Of a DNA stretch of 64,000 nucleotides, positions 54,911 to 64,000 are shown piece by piece (the stretch's first letter is position 1; each line of letters opens with the position of its first letter). Both the position numbers and the translations under genes were made by a program. Below the pieces are notes generated by a model. That model was not told where the DNA came from. It worked only from the letters and a program-made list of their open reading frames with translations, and searched no databases. Origin of the DNA: Mogibacterium timidum ATCC 33093 (GTDB taxonomy: Bacteria > Bacillota > Clostridia > Peptostreptococcales > Anaerovoracaceae); assembly GCF_000525775.1 (NCBI RefSeq), contig NZ_JALU01000004.1, positions 1 to 64,000 of the forward strand. The letters run 5' to 3'.

Positions 54911-55513
54911 ATGAATAAAGTAATTCTGGCGACACAGAACAAAGGGAAAATTGACGAAATGCGTGAGATATTCTCGAAGTTCGGGATGGATGTAGTATCA
55001 CGCGATGAGATGGGGCTTCCCAAGGACGATATTGAGGAGACCGGCACCACTTTTGAAGAAAACTCATATATCAAAGCCTCTACAATCGCCAAGCAGTGCG
55101 ACGGAATAGTAGTTGCAGATGATAGCGGAATTGCCGTCGACTGCATCGGCGGAAATCCGGGAGTGTATTCCGCAAGATTTGCAGGAGAAGGTTGCACTCC
55201 TCACGATAATAACGTAAAGTTACTTCAGCTGATGGATGGAATCCCTGCAGATGAGAGAGGCGCTAAATTTGTCTCCGTCATCACACTCATCTACCCGGAC
55301 GGCAAGAAGCTCGTGGCTCGAGGTGAGTGTGAGGGCTCTATTGCTGAGGAAATACGTGGAGACCATGGCTTTGGCTATGATCCGTTATTCATCCCTAAAG
55401 GTTATGATAAGACTTTTGGAGAGCTTTCTGTTGAGCTCAAGAACAAGATAAGCCACAGAGCTAAGTCTCTTCACAAGCTAGAGGAATTAATTCGTGAGCA
55501 AAGAGATAAATAA
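54911..55513 (+). CDS. rdgB: XTP/dITP diphosphatase (RdgB/HAM1)
   Basis: This house-cleaning enzyme hydrolyses ITP, XTP and their deoxy forms. The 200-aa protein shows ILATQNKGKIDEMREI at the start, ETGTTFEENSYIKA, the ADDSGIAVD motif and SARFAGEG. The C-terminal SHRAKSL is present. It overlaps yihY by 20 bases. Confidence 0.96.
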   Translation: MNKVILATQNKGKIDEMREIFSKFGMDVVSRDEMGLPKDDIEETGTTFEENSYIKASTIAKQCDGIVVADDSGIAVDCIGGNPGVYSARFAGEGCTPHDNNVKLLQLMDGIPADERGAKFVSVITLIYPDGKKLVARGECEGSIAEEIRGDHGFGYDPLFIPKGYDKTFGELSVELKNKISHRAKSLHKLEELIREQRDK

Positions 55514-56579
55514 TGCTTCAAATTTAAATACGGAGAATATTGGAGAGGGTGAGAATGAAAAGGTCCGTCTTACCAAGGACAATCTGGTTAGAATCGGCTT
55601 TCACATTTTTCGGCAGTTTGACGACCAGTATTATGCCGGCTTCGCTGCGCAGATTGCATATTTCTTTTTCATGGCCAGCGTTCCGACGCTCATCGTGCTG
55701 TCGCAGCTGCTGGGCGTCTTTGATTTGTCTCTGGATATCATCAAAAACTGGCTGGACCACAATGTCGATTCTACGTTGAGCAGCTTCGTCATGGGACTGT
55801 TTTCGGCTTCTTCGGTCAGACTCGGCAACTTTGTGCTGATTTTCCTGGCACTTTGGGCGGCTTCGGCCTTGGAATTCTCGCTTTCCAGATTGACCAGTTA
55901 TACGTTAACCGACGGTGCATATAAATTCAACTTTTTCAAGGAGAGGATTAAAGCGGTTCCGACGGCAGCTCTTACGATATTTGCCGTCGCTTTTACACTT
56001 GTCGTATTTGTATACGGTGAAGAGATATTCTCCAAGCTGTTCAAAGGCAGCATCTTTTCGCAGGTGTTGCTCGGACTTAGACTACCAATCGTAGCCGGGT
56101 CATTTTTCGCTATGATTACGCTGAATTATTATATCTTACCGCTCGTGAGGGTTCCGCTGCGTGCGATACTGCCCGGAGCCGTATTCTCTTCACTCGGAAT
56201 TCTGATCGCGACGAGCATTTACGCGTATTATATCGGATATGCTACCAATTACGATATCCTGTATGGCGCATTCTCATCCATTGTCGCTCTGATGCTGTGG
56301 TTCTATATTATTTCATGGATTCTCTGCATAGGTATGATGTTTAACAAGGCTTGGGATGAAGTCATGGAACGCGACAGGCTCAGTCACGACAGGATGATCG
56401 AGTATATTGAAAAACAGTCTAATTTGTTAGGTGAAGATCTATATAAGAAATACTTTATTACGGGAGATGACGACTACGGTACCGAGACTCTTGCAGTTAA
56501 GATGAGCCGCAAATTCGTCAAGGGTTACGAGGAAGAGCTCCGTAAGGAGAAACAGAAGAAGGCACGCCGCCATCTATAG
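55494..56579 (+). CDS. YihY/BrkB-family membrane protein
   Basis: This 361-aa protein has six membrane helices and the family pattern AGFAAQIAYFFFMASVPTLI, later LGILIATSIYAYYIGY and LMLWFYIISWILCIGMMF. Its function is not established in bacteria, although it was once called ribonuclease BN in error. It starts with GTG inside rdgB, with GAGGAATT upstream, so the genes are coupled. The tail is basic. Confidence 0.9.
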   Translation: MSKEINNASNLNTENIGEGENEKVRLTKDNLVRIGFHIFRQFDDQYYAGFAAQIAYFFFMASVPTLIVLSQLLGVFDLSLDIIKNWLDHNVDSTLSSFVMGLFSASSVRLGNFVLIFLALWAASALEFSLSRLTSYTLTDGAYKFNFFKERIKAVPTAALTIFAVAFTLVVFVYGEEIFSKLFKGSIFSQVLLGLRLPIVAGSFFAMITLNYYILPLVRVPLRAILPGAVFSSLGILIATSIYAYYIGYATNYDILYGAFSSIVALMLWFYIISWILCIGMMFNKAWDEVMERDRLSHDRMIEYIEKQSNLLGEDLYKKYFITGDDDYGTETLAVKMSRKFVKGYEEELRKEKQKKARRHL

Positions 56580-56590
56580 CGAGGGAATAC

Positions 56591-57523
56591 ATGAAAGAAA
56601 CTAACGTAAATAGCGAAAGAATTGATAGGAAAAAGCTTGTATTTATCTTAAATCCGCGTGCAGGCACTATGCAGGCCAATAAGTATATGGTAGATATTCT
56701 TCAGACCTTTTCTGATGCCGGATTCATAACAAGTGTGCTGATTACTGCGAAGTCCGGAGATGCGCGTGAGTTTGCTGTCCGGTACGCGAATGACTGTGAT
56801 GTCATGGCCTGTGCCGGAGGAGACGGAACATTCAACGAGATGATCGATGGTGTTATTTCATCCGGGGCTAAGTGCAGGATAGGTTATATACCGGCAGGAA
56901 GTACCAACGATTTCGGTGCGAGCATCGGTCTGTCCAAAAACATCATTGAGGCTGCAAATTCCATTGCAAACGGCGAGGCTATTACGCTTGATGTTGGTTC
57001 GTTTAACGGACGATTCTTCTCGTATGTCGCTTCCTTCGGAGCATTTACGAGTACGGCATATTCAGTGCCGCAGAACCTCAAAAATATTCTGGGACATACC
57101 GCATATGTAATGCAAGGGATCAAGGATATCGTCAATATCAAGTCACATCATGTCAAAGTCATCACCGATGAAGGCATGGCAAGTGAGAGAGTTATCGAGG
57201 AAAATTTGATCTTTGGTGCAGTATGTAATTCGACTTCAGTCGGAGGTATGATTAAGCTCGACTCCTTCAAGGTTGACATGAATGATGGCTTGATGGAGAT
57301 CTTGCTGATCAAGTCACCCAGGAACCTGCTGGATCTGAATTCTATTGCCAGATCTATTCTGGCAAACGATCTGGACACTAAAGACATTGCCTTTTACAGT
57401 GCCAAGACGGTAAGGTTTGAGATGAGCGAAGCTATTCCTTGGACCTTGGATGGGGAGTATGAGCCCGGCGCAAGTGTAATCAATATCGATACCGTTTGCG
57501 ATGCTATCGATATACTCGTTTAG
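56591..57523 (+). CDS. YegS/DgkB-type lipid kinase
   Basis: This 310-aa diacylglycerol-kinase-fold protein has the nucleotide motif GGDGTFNEMIDG, the PAGSTNDFG loop and a C-terminal PWTLDGEYEPG strand typical of the family. It phosphorylates diacylglycerol or a related lipid for phospholipid recycling. It begins 11 bases after yihY, forming a short operon rdgB-yihY-kinase. Confidence 0.92.
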   Translation: MKETNVNSERIDRKKLVFILNPRAGTMQANKYMVDILQTFSDAGFITSVLITAKSGDAREFAVRYANDCDVMACAGGDGTFNEMIDGVISSGAKCRIGYIPAGSTNDFGASIGLSKNIIEAANSIANGEAITLDVGSFNGRFFSYVASFGAFTSTAYSVPQNLKNILGHTAYVMQGIKDIVNIKSHHVKVITDEGMASERVIEENLIFGAVCNSTSVGGMIKLDSFKVDMNDGLMEILLIKSPRNLLDLNSIARSILANDLDTKDIAFYSAKTVRFEMSEAIPWTLDGEYEPGASVINIDTVCDAIDILV

Positions 57524-57620
57524 CATACATTGGCGGGGATAGCGAGTTTAGTCCGGCGCAGCAATTATCAAGTAACGCTTAAAAACATACTTGATATTCA
57601 ATCAAATAAGAGAAATCAGA

Positions 57621-57654
57621 AATCCGGCAATGATGCTTCGCATCCTGCCGGATT
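57621..57654. terminator. Probable bidirectional terminator
   Basis: AATCCGGCA and TGCCGGATT form a stem with an inner GATGC-TTC-GCATC stem, between the convergent lipid kinase and serA genes. There is no long T run. Confidence 0.45.
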
Positions 57655-57756
57655 ATGTCATATGTTTAATGATACGCCATCTCGGTGTTTCGCTGCTTTG
57701 CAAATATAGAAATTCAACCGAGCTATGTCGATCAAACCATAGGCGCAGCTTATACC

Positions 57757-58881
57757 TTATAGCTCGCGAACCTTTAGGATGCCCTCGCCTGCAAGCTCAC
57801 CGGCTGCATCAGCAGCAACGAGAGCGATTGCAGCACCGTATTCAGTGCGGCTCCTGCCAACGCATACATCCGCAACATCTCCGTAAGCAGCCTTGATAGC
57901 AGCCTCGATATCGATCTCGCCCTTGTACAGAACGCATACCTTTTTGAAGCCGGCCTTACCTGCAAGCTCAACGCCTGGGAAGTTAACAGAGTTCTTGATG
58001 GTTCCTTCCTCGAGGTAAGCCATAAGCTCATCAACAGCCATAGAAGCACAGTTTTCTTCAGCCTCTGCTGTGGAAGCTCCGAGGTGTGGTGTGGTGATTA
58101 CGCCGGCCTTACCTACAAGCTCCTCGTTAGGAACATCTGTGAGGTACTTTCTGATCTTACCGGATTCAATTCCAGCCAGAATATCTGCGTTTACGGCCAG
58201 ATCAGGTCTGGCAAAGTTGAGAATGATTACTCCTTCCTTCATGTTGGCGATGAGATCCTTATTGATCATGCCCTTAGTCTCCGGAAGTGAAGGAACGTGG
58301 ATAGAAATGTAGTCGCAAACTTTAACCATTTCAGCTACATCATCATACATCTCGCATGGAGCACTGAGAATAGGATGAACGACTACAGAATTACCAACGA
58401 TGTTCATACCGAGTGCGTGTGCTGCGTTTGCAACCTTTGCACCGATTGCACCGAGGCCGATAATTCCGAGTGTCTTGCCGGAAATCTCTGTACCGGCGAA
58501 CTGTTTTTTGCCCTTTTCAACCTGTCCGGCAACATCGCCCTCGAGGGTATTTGCCCAAGCGACTCCCTCGTACATATTTCTAGCTCCCATGATCATTGCT
58601 GAGATAACCAGCTCCTTAACCGCGTTGGAATTCGCTCCGGGTGCGTTGAATACAACGATGCCGTCCTCTGCACATCTGTCCAGAGGAATGTTGTTGACGC
58701 CGGCGCCGGCTCTTCCTATAGCCATAAGGTTGTCGGAGAAATCCATCTCGTGCATCTTGTAGCTGCGAACAACGATCCCGTTTGCCTTGTCTATATCTTC
58801 TGTCAACTCATACTTATCAGTGAGTCTGCCGAGCCCTGCCTCGGAGATGTTGTTGAGCGTACCGATATAAAATTTGTCCAT
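57757..58881 (-). CDS. serA: D-3-phosphoglycerate dehydrogenase
   Basis: This enzyme is the first step of serine synthesis. The 374-aa protein has the NAD-binding GIIGLGAIGAKVANAA, active-site arginine and histidine regions (ILNFARPDLAV, TTPHLGASTAEA) and a short C-terminal segment. It lacks a typical full ACT domain, although VCVLYKGEIDIEAAIKAAYG may be a remnant. It is divergent from serC, so both are likely controlled together. Confidence 0.93.
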   Translation of the reverse strand: MDKFYIGTLNNISEAGLGRLTDKYELTEDIDKANGIVVRSYKMHEMDFSDNLMAIGRAGAGVNNIPLDRCAEDGIVVFNAPGANSNAVKELVISAMIMGARNMYEGVAWANTLEGDVAGQVEKGKKQFAGTEISGKTLGIIGLGAIGAKVANAAHALGMNIVGNSVVVHPILSAPCEMYDDVAEMVKVCDYISIHVPSLPETKGMINKDLIANMKEGVIILNFARPDLAVNADILAGIESGKIRKYLTDVPNEELVGKAGVITTPHLGASTAEAEENCASMAVDELMAYLEEGTIKNSVNFPGVELAGKAGFKKVCVLYKGEIDIEAAIKAAYGDVADVCVGRSRTEYGAAIALVAADAAGELAGEGILKVREL

Positions 58882-59045
58882 TCTTAAGTACCTCCTCTTG
58901 CCACCCGTTCGGGAACGGTGTGGTCATAATGCTGAAAAACAAATCAATCTCAATAGTTCATTTATCGTGCACAGTTACGGCGTGAACAGTGCCGCAAGTG
59001 TTGAAAAATGCGCTATTTACGTAATCAAGTATAGCATTATTATTC

Positions 59046-59074
59046 TTTACATTCAATGTTGAAAGTGCTACAAT
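59046..59074 (+). promoter_or_regulatory. serC promoter
   Basis: TTTACA and TACAAT are spaced by 17 bases, 37 bases before the serC start and its GGAGG site. Confidence 0.65.
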
Positions 59075-59111
59075 TCTCGTGTAAGTTTGAAACAAATTTG
59101 GAGGTATTTAG

Positions 59112-60203
59112 ATGGCTACAAATGAACGCGTATTCAACTTTTCTGCAGGTCCTTCGACTCTCCCTGTTGAGGTACTGGAAAAGGCTGCTGCTGAGATGTT
59201 GAACTATGAGGGAACCGGTGAGTCTGTAATGGAGATGAGCCACAGATCCGCAGAATTCCAGCAGATTATCGACGATGCTGAGAAGAATCTGAGAGAGCTT
59301 ATGAACATTCCTGATGATTATTATGTTCTGTTCCTTCAGGGTGGTGGAACTCTACAGTTCTCGATGGTACCGATTAACCTGATGACAGGAAGAGGGAAGG
59401 CTGATTACCTTGTAACCGGCAACTGGGCTAAGAAGGCTTATGAAGAGGCTACTAAGTTTGGTGATGTTAAGGTTGTTGCAAGCTCTGAGGATGATCTGTA
59501 TTCATACATCCCTAAGATTACACCTGAGGATATCAGACCCGATGTAGACTACGTATACGTATGCTACAACAACACTATTTACGGAACACACTGCAACGAG
59601 ATTCCTAACGTAGGAGATCACATGCTTGTTGCGGATATGTCTTCGTGCATTTTATCTGAAGAGATTGATGTAACCAAATTCGGTCTCATCTATGCAGGTG
59701 CTCAGAAGAATGTTGCTCCGGCTGGTGTTACAATCGTTATAGTAAGAAAGGATATCGTAGGACACGCTCCAGCGAATACTCCGATCTATCTCGATTATGC
59801 AACACACGCTAAGAAGGGTTCGATGTACAACACTCCACCTTGCTATCCAATCTATGTAGCAGGCGAGGTGTTTAAGTATCTTCTTAGAAATGGCGGTGTC
59901 AAGGCAACTCACGAGAGAGACGTTGAGAAGGCAAAGATTCTCTATGATTATCTCGACAAGAGCAAGATGTTCAAGCCGTCCGTTGCTAAGGAGGACAGAT
60001 CGCTAATGAATATCACGTTTGTAACCGGCGATGCAGACCTCGACAAAAAGTTCATTGCCGGCGCAAGGGAGGCGGGTATGATCAACCTTGCAGGTCACAG
60101 ATCTGTCGGCGGAATGAGAGCAAGCATATATAACGCAATGCCTAAGGAAGGCGTTGAGACTCTCGTTGCTTACATGGAAAAGTTTGAGAATGAGAACAAA
60201 TAA
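59112..60203 (+). CDS. serC: Phosphoserine aminotransferase
   Basis: This PLP enzyme makes phosphoserine from 3-phosphohydroxypyruvate. The 363-aa protein opens with VFNFSAGPSTLP, and has EMSHRSAEF, LFLQGGGTLQFSM and the PLP lysine in YAGAQKNVAPAG. It completes the serine pathway with the divergent serA. Its last 14 bases overlap the next gene. Confidence 0.97.
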   Translation: MATNERVFNFSAGPSTLPVEVLEKAAAEMLNYEGTGESVMEMSHRSAEFQQIIDDAEKNLRELMNIPDDYYVLFLQGGGTLQFSMVPINLMTGRGKADYLVTGNWAKKAYEEATKFGDVKVVASSEDDLYSYIPKITPEDIRPDVDYVYVCYNNTIYGTHCNEIPNVGDHMLVADMSSCILSEEIDVTKFGLIYAGAQKNVAPAGVTIVIVRKDIVGHAPANTPIYLDYATHAKKGSMYNTPPCYPIYVAGEVFKYLLRNGGVKATHERDVEKAKILYDYLDKSKMFKPSVAKEDRSLMNITFVTGDADLDKKFIAGAREAGMINLAGHRSVGGMRASIYNAMPKEGVETLVAYMEKFENENK

Positions 60204-61605
60204 CAGGATTATTAATTCAAAAAATATTAATAAAAGTCTTGTGAGAATTATGGTGGCCGTCTTGGCGATGATTTTGGTGTCGTCATTGATGGTCACCATC
60301 AATATTAATACAAGCTTTGCAGCATCTAAGAAAAAGGCAAAAGCCAAGACGAGCGATGTTACTGCTCCGGAGATACAGGCGCAGTCGGCGGTCGTCTTTT
60401 CGGCGTCTACAAATGAGGTGGTATTTTCATCTCATAGAGATAGAAAGCTTCCACCGGGGAGCACAGTGCAGCTGATGGTGGCTATGGTAGTCATCGATAA
60501 TATGCACGATGATAAGGAATATAAGAACAGCGTCCAGATAACTGAAGATATGCACAGCGCCGGCACGACTTATCCCGTGGGTTCGAGCGTCAAGGTAGAG
60601 GATTTGATGTACACGATGCTCATGTCGGGAGATGCGGAGTCCGCCAAGGCATTGGCCACATATTCTGCAGGAACTGAGTCGAATTTTGTCGACCAGATGA
60701 ATTCCAAGGCTCAACAGCTGGGGCTCGTCAATACCAGATATACAAATTCAACCGGTGCGTATAATACGGACCAGTTTTCCACAGCTGAAGATACTGCCAA
60801 GATTGCGAAAGCTGCATACCAGTACGGTGTGATTAAGCAGATGTCCGGCGAAGATCGTCACTCGGTAAAGGTCACAGACGGTAACGGGGATAAAACTATT
60901 GAAAATACTCATCCGTTCATGTCCGGCAGCTCTTCCTATAAGGGCTTTAAGGGAGGAAGCTATTCGAAGCTAAGCGAACCGGATTCTAAGGAGGTTTTCC
61001 TTGCCAGTGCCATTAGGAACGATATGAACCTGATTGTCGTGTTGTTTGATGAAGCTCCGGGTAAATCGACTACAGATGCGACCAAACTTCTCGACTATGG
61101 GTTCCAAAAGGCAACTCAAAAGGTGATAATCAAAAAGGATGTCAAGATCGGTAAGGTCAGGATTAAGCACGGTGCAAAGACCAGACTGGCGGCGTATACC
61201 TCGGGCAAGGGCTACGTATATATTCCGCCGGAGGGCAGTGATTCTCTTGTAAAGACGGAATCGGTTATTTTCGACAACGTGGAAGCTCCGCTAAAGGCAG
61301 GAGACAAGGTCGGTGAATACAGGATATACGTGGCTGATGAGCTAACCGGTACTGTTGATCTCGTCGTCAAGGAAGATGTCAGCCTTGGGTGGCTTCCATC
61401 GTATATATACATTTCAAATATGATGACTGTCATAATCTGCGTAATTCTGCTGATAATTGTGTTGCTGATTGTTCGCGCCGGGAATATAAAACGTCGTAGA
61501 AAGCACATGAGAGCGAGAAAGCACAAGGAGAAGATTCGCGAGATTGCCCGGCAGCGTCTGGAGATTGAGGAAGACAGAAAAAGGCGTAACTGGAATTACA
61601 AATAG
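60190..61605 (+). CDS. D-Ala-D-Ala carboxypeptidase homologue, probably inactive
   Basis: This 471-aa secreted protein has a signal segment (MVAVLAMILVSSLMV), a DacA-type domain, a beta-rich stretch, a C-terminal helix (MMTVIICVILLIIVLLIV) and a basic tail. The DacA scaffold is clear (SAVVFSAST, LPPGST, FVDQMNSKAQQLGL, then NTRYTNSTGAYN). All three catalytic motifs are changed: SxxK is S91-T-V-Q94, SxN is S146-G-D148 and KTG is K254-G-G256. Without the general-base lysine it should not hydrolyse peptides and may instead bind cell wall as a scaffold. Start 60190 lies inside serC; a later ATG near 60250 is possible. Confidence 0.85.
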   Translation: MRTNNRIINSKNINKSLVRIMVAVLAMILVSSLMVTININTSFAASKKKAKAKTSDVTAPEIQAQSAVVFSASTNEVVFSSHRDRKLPPGSTVQLMVAMVVIDNMHDDKEYKNSVQITEDMHSAGTTYPVGSSVKVEDLMYTMLMSGDAESAKALATYSAGTESNFVDQMNSKAQQLGLVNTRYTNSTGAYNTDQFSTAEDTAKIAKAAYQYGVIKQMSGEDRHSVKVTDGNGDKTIENTHPFMSGSSSYKGFKGGSYSKLSEPDSKEVFLASAIRNDMNLIVVLFDEAPGKSTTDATKLLDYGFQKATQKVIIKKDVKIGKVRIKHGAKTRLAAYTSGKGYVYIPPEGSDSLVKTESVIFDNVEAPLKAGDKVGEYRIYVADELTGTVDLVVKEDVSLGWLPSYIYISNMMTVIICVILLIIVLLIVRAGNIKRRRKHMRARKHKEKIREIARQRLEIEEDRKRRNWNYK

Positions 61606-61642
61606 ACTATGTATATACTGGAGATTTTAGAAATATCGAGCA

Positions 61643-63556
61643 ATGTTTAACATCGAAGAGGAACTGAAAAAGCTTCCGCTTTCACCGGGAGTCTATATGC
61701 ATAAGGATAGCCTTGGTAACGTAATTTACGTTGGCAAGGCTATTAAGTTAAGGAATAGGGTTTCGCAATATTTTCACAAAAATTCGCAGCACACTCCAAA
61801 GGTGCTGGCGATGGTCGAGAATATTGCGGAGTTTGATTATATCACGTGCGCCACGGAGATGGAGGCACTCATCTTGGAGTGCAATCTCATCAAGAAATAC
61901 ATGCCTAAGTATAACATCCTGCTTAAGGACGGCAAGACGTATCCGTACATTGAGGTTACGGTAAGCGAAGAGTTCCCGCGTGTAGTCAGAACCCGAGAGG
62001 TGAAGAGAGACGGCAACAAATATTTCGGACCGTATTCGGATAGCGGAGCGGTAAGCAGGATAATTAAGCTGATTGACGAGATTTATCCCGTCAAGAAGTG
62101 CAAGACCAAGGAGTTCCCTGCAAATGTCCGTCCGTGCCTAAACTACTATATCGGTAAGTGCAAAGGTATCTGCATTAATGCCGCAGACAAATCCGAGTAT
62201 GATGAGATGATAGAGAGCATACTCAAGATTTTGAATGGCAAGGATGCAAAGCTGATAAAAGACTTGAAGGGGAAAATGCTGGAGGCATCCGATAAGCTTG
62301 AATATGAAGAGGCGGCAAAGTACAGAGATTACATAAATGCTTTTAAGGCGCTTGGCGAGACACAGCGTGCCACTATGGCGAGTGATAGGGATGTGGATGT
62401 CCTGCTGCCGCTTGCTGCTCAGAATAGTCAGATAGTTGCGCAATACAAGGTGAGAGAGGGGAAGCTCCTCGGCAGGGAAATACACTATATGGATGAGGCG
62501 GATCCGGAGCTCGGGGGCTCCGGGAATGAATTGATTGAGGCGTTTATCAAGCAGTACTATACGGGAAGTGCAAAGCTGCCAAAGGAAATTTTGCTGACCG
62601 AGCATATTGATGAAGAGGACCTTGTCAAGGGACTTCTCGATAACACCAACGCCGAAAATGCCAAGGCAAAGAGTGATACGGCACACCGTACCAAGATTAC
62701 AGTTCCTGAGCGCGGCGAGAAAAAGGCTATTCTCGATCTCGCAATCAGCGACTCTCTGCAGGTTGTCAAAGGGCTTGATGAAAGAGCTGAACGGGACGCG
62801 GAGAAGAGGGACAATCTGAGAAATGAGATAACCAAGCTTATTAAGCGCGCGTCAGATATTGAAGGCTCTGTCCCATACATAATAGAAGATGGAGATGATA
62901 GAGAGTATCGCATCGAAGCGTATGATATATCCAACATGAATGGGCTTGATACTGTAGGAGCAATGGTCGTGTATGAGGGAGCAAAGCCTGTCAGGAATGA
63001 TTACAGGAAATTCAAGATAAAGAGTGCCGACGCAGAGGGTGATGACTACGCTTCACTGCAGGAGGTCATATATAGGAGGCTGAAGCGAGCTAAGGATAAC
63101 GATGCGGGGTTCAACAGGTATCCGGACATATTTTTCATAGATGGAGGCCTCGGACAGGTGCATGCGGTACAAAATGTTGTCGCTGCATTTCGTATGTCGA
63201 TACCGGTTGTCGGTCTTGCGAAGGATGACGTACACAGAACTAGAGCGATTATATTCGGTGATGGAACTGAGATTGAGCTCAGGGACGAGCCGATGCTGTA
63301 TAGCTATTGCGGCAGAATACAGGAAGAGGTGCATAGGTTTGCAATAACCTTCCAGCGGGGCAGACGGACATCGAAGATGACAAAGTCTGCGCTTGAGGAA
63401 ATACCGGGGATCGGTCCTGCCAGACGAAAAGAATTGCTCAGACATTTTAAAAATATCGAATCGATTAAGCGCGCAAGCTACGATGAGCTGCTGGAGTGCG
63501 ATTCCATCAGCAGTAAGGCGGCTGAAAACATTCTTGAATACTTTGGCAAGAAATAG
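61643..63556 (+). CDS. uvrC: Excinuclease ABC subunit C
   Basis: This protein makes both nicks in nucleotide excision repair. The 637-aa protein has a GIY-YIG domain (LPLSPGVYMHKD, IYVGKAIKLRNRVSQYF), a UVR motif (EASDKLEYEEAAKYRD) and the RNase-H-like nuclease with EAYDISNMNG, FFIDGGLGQV and EVHRFAIT. Tandem HhH motifs (LEEIPGIGPARRKELL, then a second) end the protein. Everything expected is present. Confidence 0.97.
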   Translation: MFNIEEELKKLPLSPGVYMHKDSLGNVIYVGKAIKLRNRVSQYFHKNSQHTPKVLAMVENIAEFDYITCATEMEALILECNLIKKYMPKYNILLKDGKTYPYIEVTVSEEFPRVVRTREVKRDGNKYFGPYSDSGAVSRIIKLIDEIYPVKKCKTKEFPANVRPCLNYYIGKCKGICINAADKSEYDEMIESILKILNGKDAKLIKDLKGKMLEASDKLEYEEAAKYRDYINAFKALGETQRATMASDRDVDVLLPLAAQNSQIVAQYKVREGKLLGREIHYMDEADPELGGSGNELIEAFIKQYYTGSAKLPKEILLTEHIDEEDLVKGLLDNTNAENAKAKSDTAHRTKITVPERGEKKAILDLAISDSLQVVKGLDERAERDAEKRDNLRNEITKLIKRASDIEGSVPYIIEDGDDREYRIEAYDISNMNGLDTVGAMVVYEGAKPVRNDYRKFKIKSADAEGDDYASLQEVIYRRLKRAKDNDAGFNRYPDIFFIDGGLGQVHAVQNVVAAFRMSIPVVGLAKDDVHRTRAIIFGDGTEIELRDEPMLYSYCGRIQEEVHRFAITFQRGRRTSKMTKSALEEIPGIGPARRKELLRHFKNIESIKRASYDELLECDSISSKAAENILEYFGKK

Positions 63557-63628
63557 CGGAAATACATTGATAAATGAACATAATAATGTTATATTAACCT
63601 CACAGTGATAGAGAAAAGGAGAGTAACC

Positions 63629-63910
63629 ATGTCTCAGGAAGAACGCAACATGATTGAAGAGGAAGAGGATATTATCACTCTTGAGTTTGATGACGGAACT
63701 GCAGTTGATTGTGATGTTTTAGGAACATTCGAGGCCGATTCGAAGGAGTATATAGCACTTGCACCAATCGACGGTACAGACGACGTGTACATCTACGGCT
63801 ACAAGGATATAGATCCTGAAACATTTGATATCGTTGACATCGATGACGAGGATGAATTCAACAACGCAGTAAAGGCTTTCGAAGCAGCAATGTCTGAGGT
63901 AGATGAATAG
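63629..63910 (+). CDS. DUF1292 family protein
   Basis: This small acidic protein of 93 aa reads DIITLEFDDGTAVDCDVLGTF, then YIALAPIDGTDDVYIYGY, the DUF1292 pattern widespread in Firmicutes. Its function is unknown. Start 63629 is chosen for AAAGGAGAG five bases upstream; the in-frame upstream start at 63605 has no site. Confidence 0.92.
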   Translation: MSQEERNMIEEEEDIITLEFDDGTAVDCDVLGTFEADSKEYIALAPIDGTDDVYIYGYKDIDPETFDIVDIDDEDEFNNAVKAFEAAMSEVDE

Positions 63911-63939
63911 TATATGCTGCTATAGATTAGATATTGTTT

Positions 63940-63967
63940 ACCGCGCTGAGTGCTTCGGCGCGGTTTT
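63940..63967 (+). terminator. Rho-independent terminator
   Basis: ACCGCGC and GCGCGGT form a 7-bp stem followed by four T residues, 30 bases after the DUF1292 gene. Confidence 0.7.
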
Positions 63968-64000
63968 ACTGTGATTATTTAATGTTTACAAGGTGCGGAT

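Noticed and set aside
58905-58918. Short palindrome CCGTTC-GG-GAACGG upstream of serA as an operator
   Set aside because: Only 6-bp arms, lies close to the ribosome site, and no second copy is seen; too weak to call.

Overview
The window looks like the chromosome of a strictly anaerobic Clostridia-type Firmicute. Supporting signs are the SCIFF ranthipeptide pair scfA/scfB, an [FeFe]-hydrogenase maturase (HydE), an ADP-forming acyl-CoA synthetase alpha subunit, many small Fe-S and flavin redox proteins, and strong AGGAGG-type ribosome sites. A placement near the Mogibacterium/Eubacterium nodatum group (Anaerovoracaceae) would fit, but this is an impression and not shown by the sequence. No tRNA or rRNA gene was seen.

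Left arm (1-18.4 kb) is an AT-rich, accessory, defence-type region. It holds an IS200-like element, an XRE regulator next to a very large STAND NTPase that resembles animal SAMD9/SAMD9L and is split by a frameshift, remnants of a PLD-domain gene, and a complete type I-C CRISPR-Cas locus (cas3-cas5-cas8c[with internal cas11]-cas7-cas4-cas1-cas2). The locus ends in an array of 37 full repeats plus a truncated terminal repeat. A decayed EamA transporter lies beyond the array.

Middle (18.4-34 kb) is dominated by redox and sulfur chemistry. It contains a fused CydDC-like ABC exporter, a large secreted protein with three predicted covalent FMN sites overlapping a haem-type membrane protein (probable extracytoplasmic electron transfer), and a TlpA / CXXC micro-protein / polyferredoxin operon. 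It also contains a rhodanese lipoprotein, a TusA-like protein and a YeeE/YedE thiosulfate transporter. The transporter gene carries an in-frame TGA followed at the right distance by a perfect SECIS-like hairpin, so it may encode a selenoprotein.

Right arm (34-64 kb) is ordinary chromosome: a MarR-controlled asymmetric ABC exporter pair, nitroreductase, aldo/keto reductase, SulP transporter, patatin, OhrR-type regulator, hydE, Ldh-family dehydrogenase, gap, acyl-CoA synthetase alpha subunit, a universal stress protein, scfA/scfB, rdgB, yihY, a lipid kinase, serA/serC, a D-Ala-D-Ala carboxypeptidase homologue with all catalytic motifs altered, uvrC and a DUF1292 protein.

The most unusual points are: (1) the UGA plus hairpin in yeeE; (2) a SCIFF peptide in which both residues of the known thioether cross-link are serine; (3) the bacterial SAMD9-like NTPase broken by a -1 shift; (4) the apparently dead carboxypeptidase. 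All functional calls come from reading motifs by eye. No database search was run.
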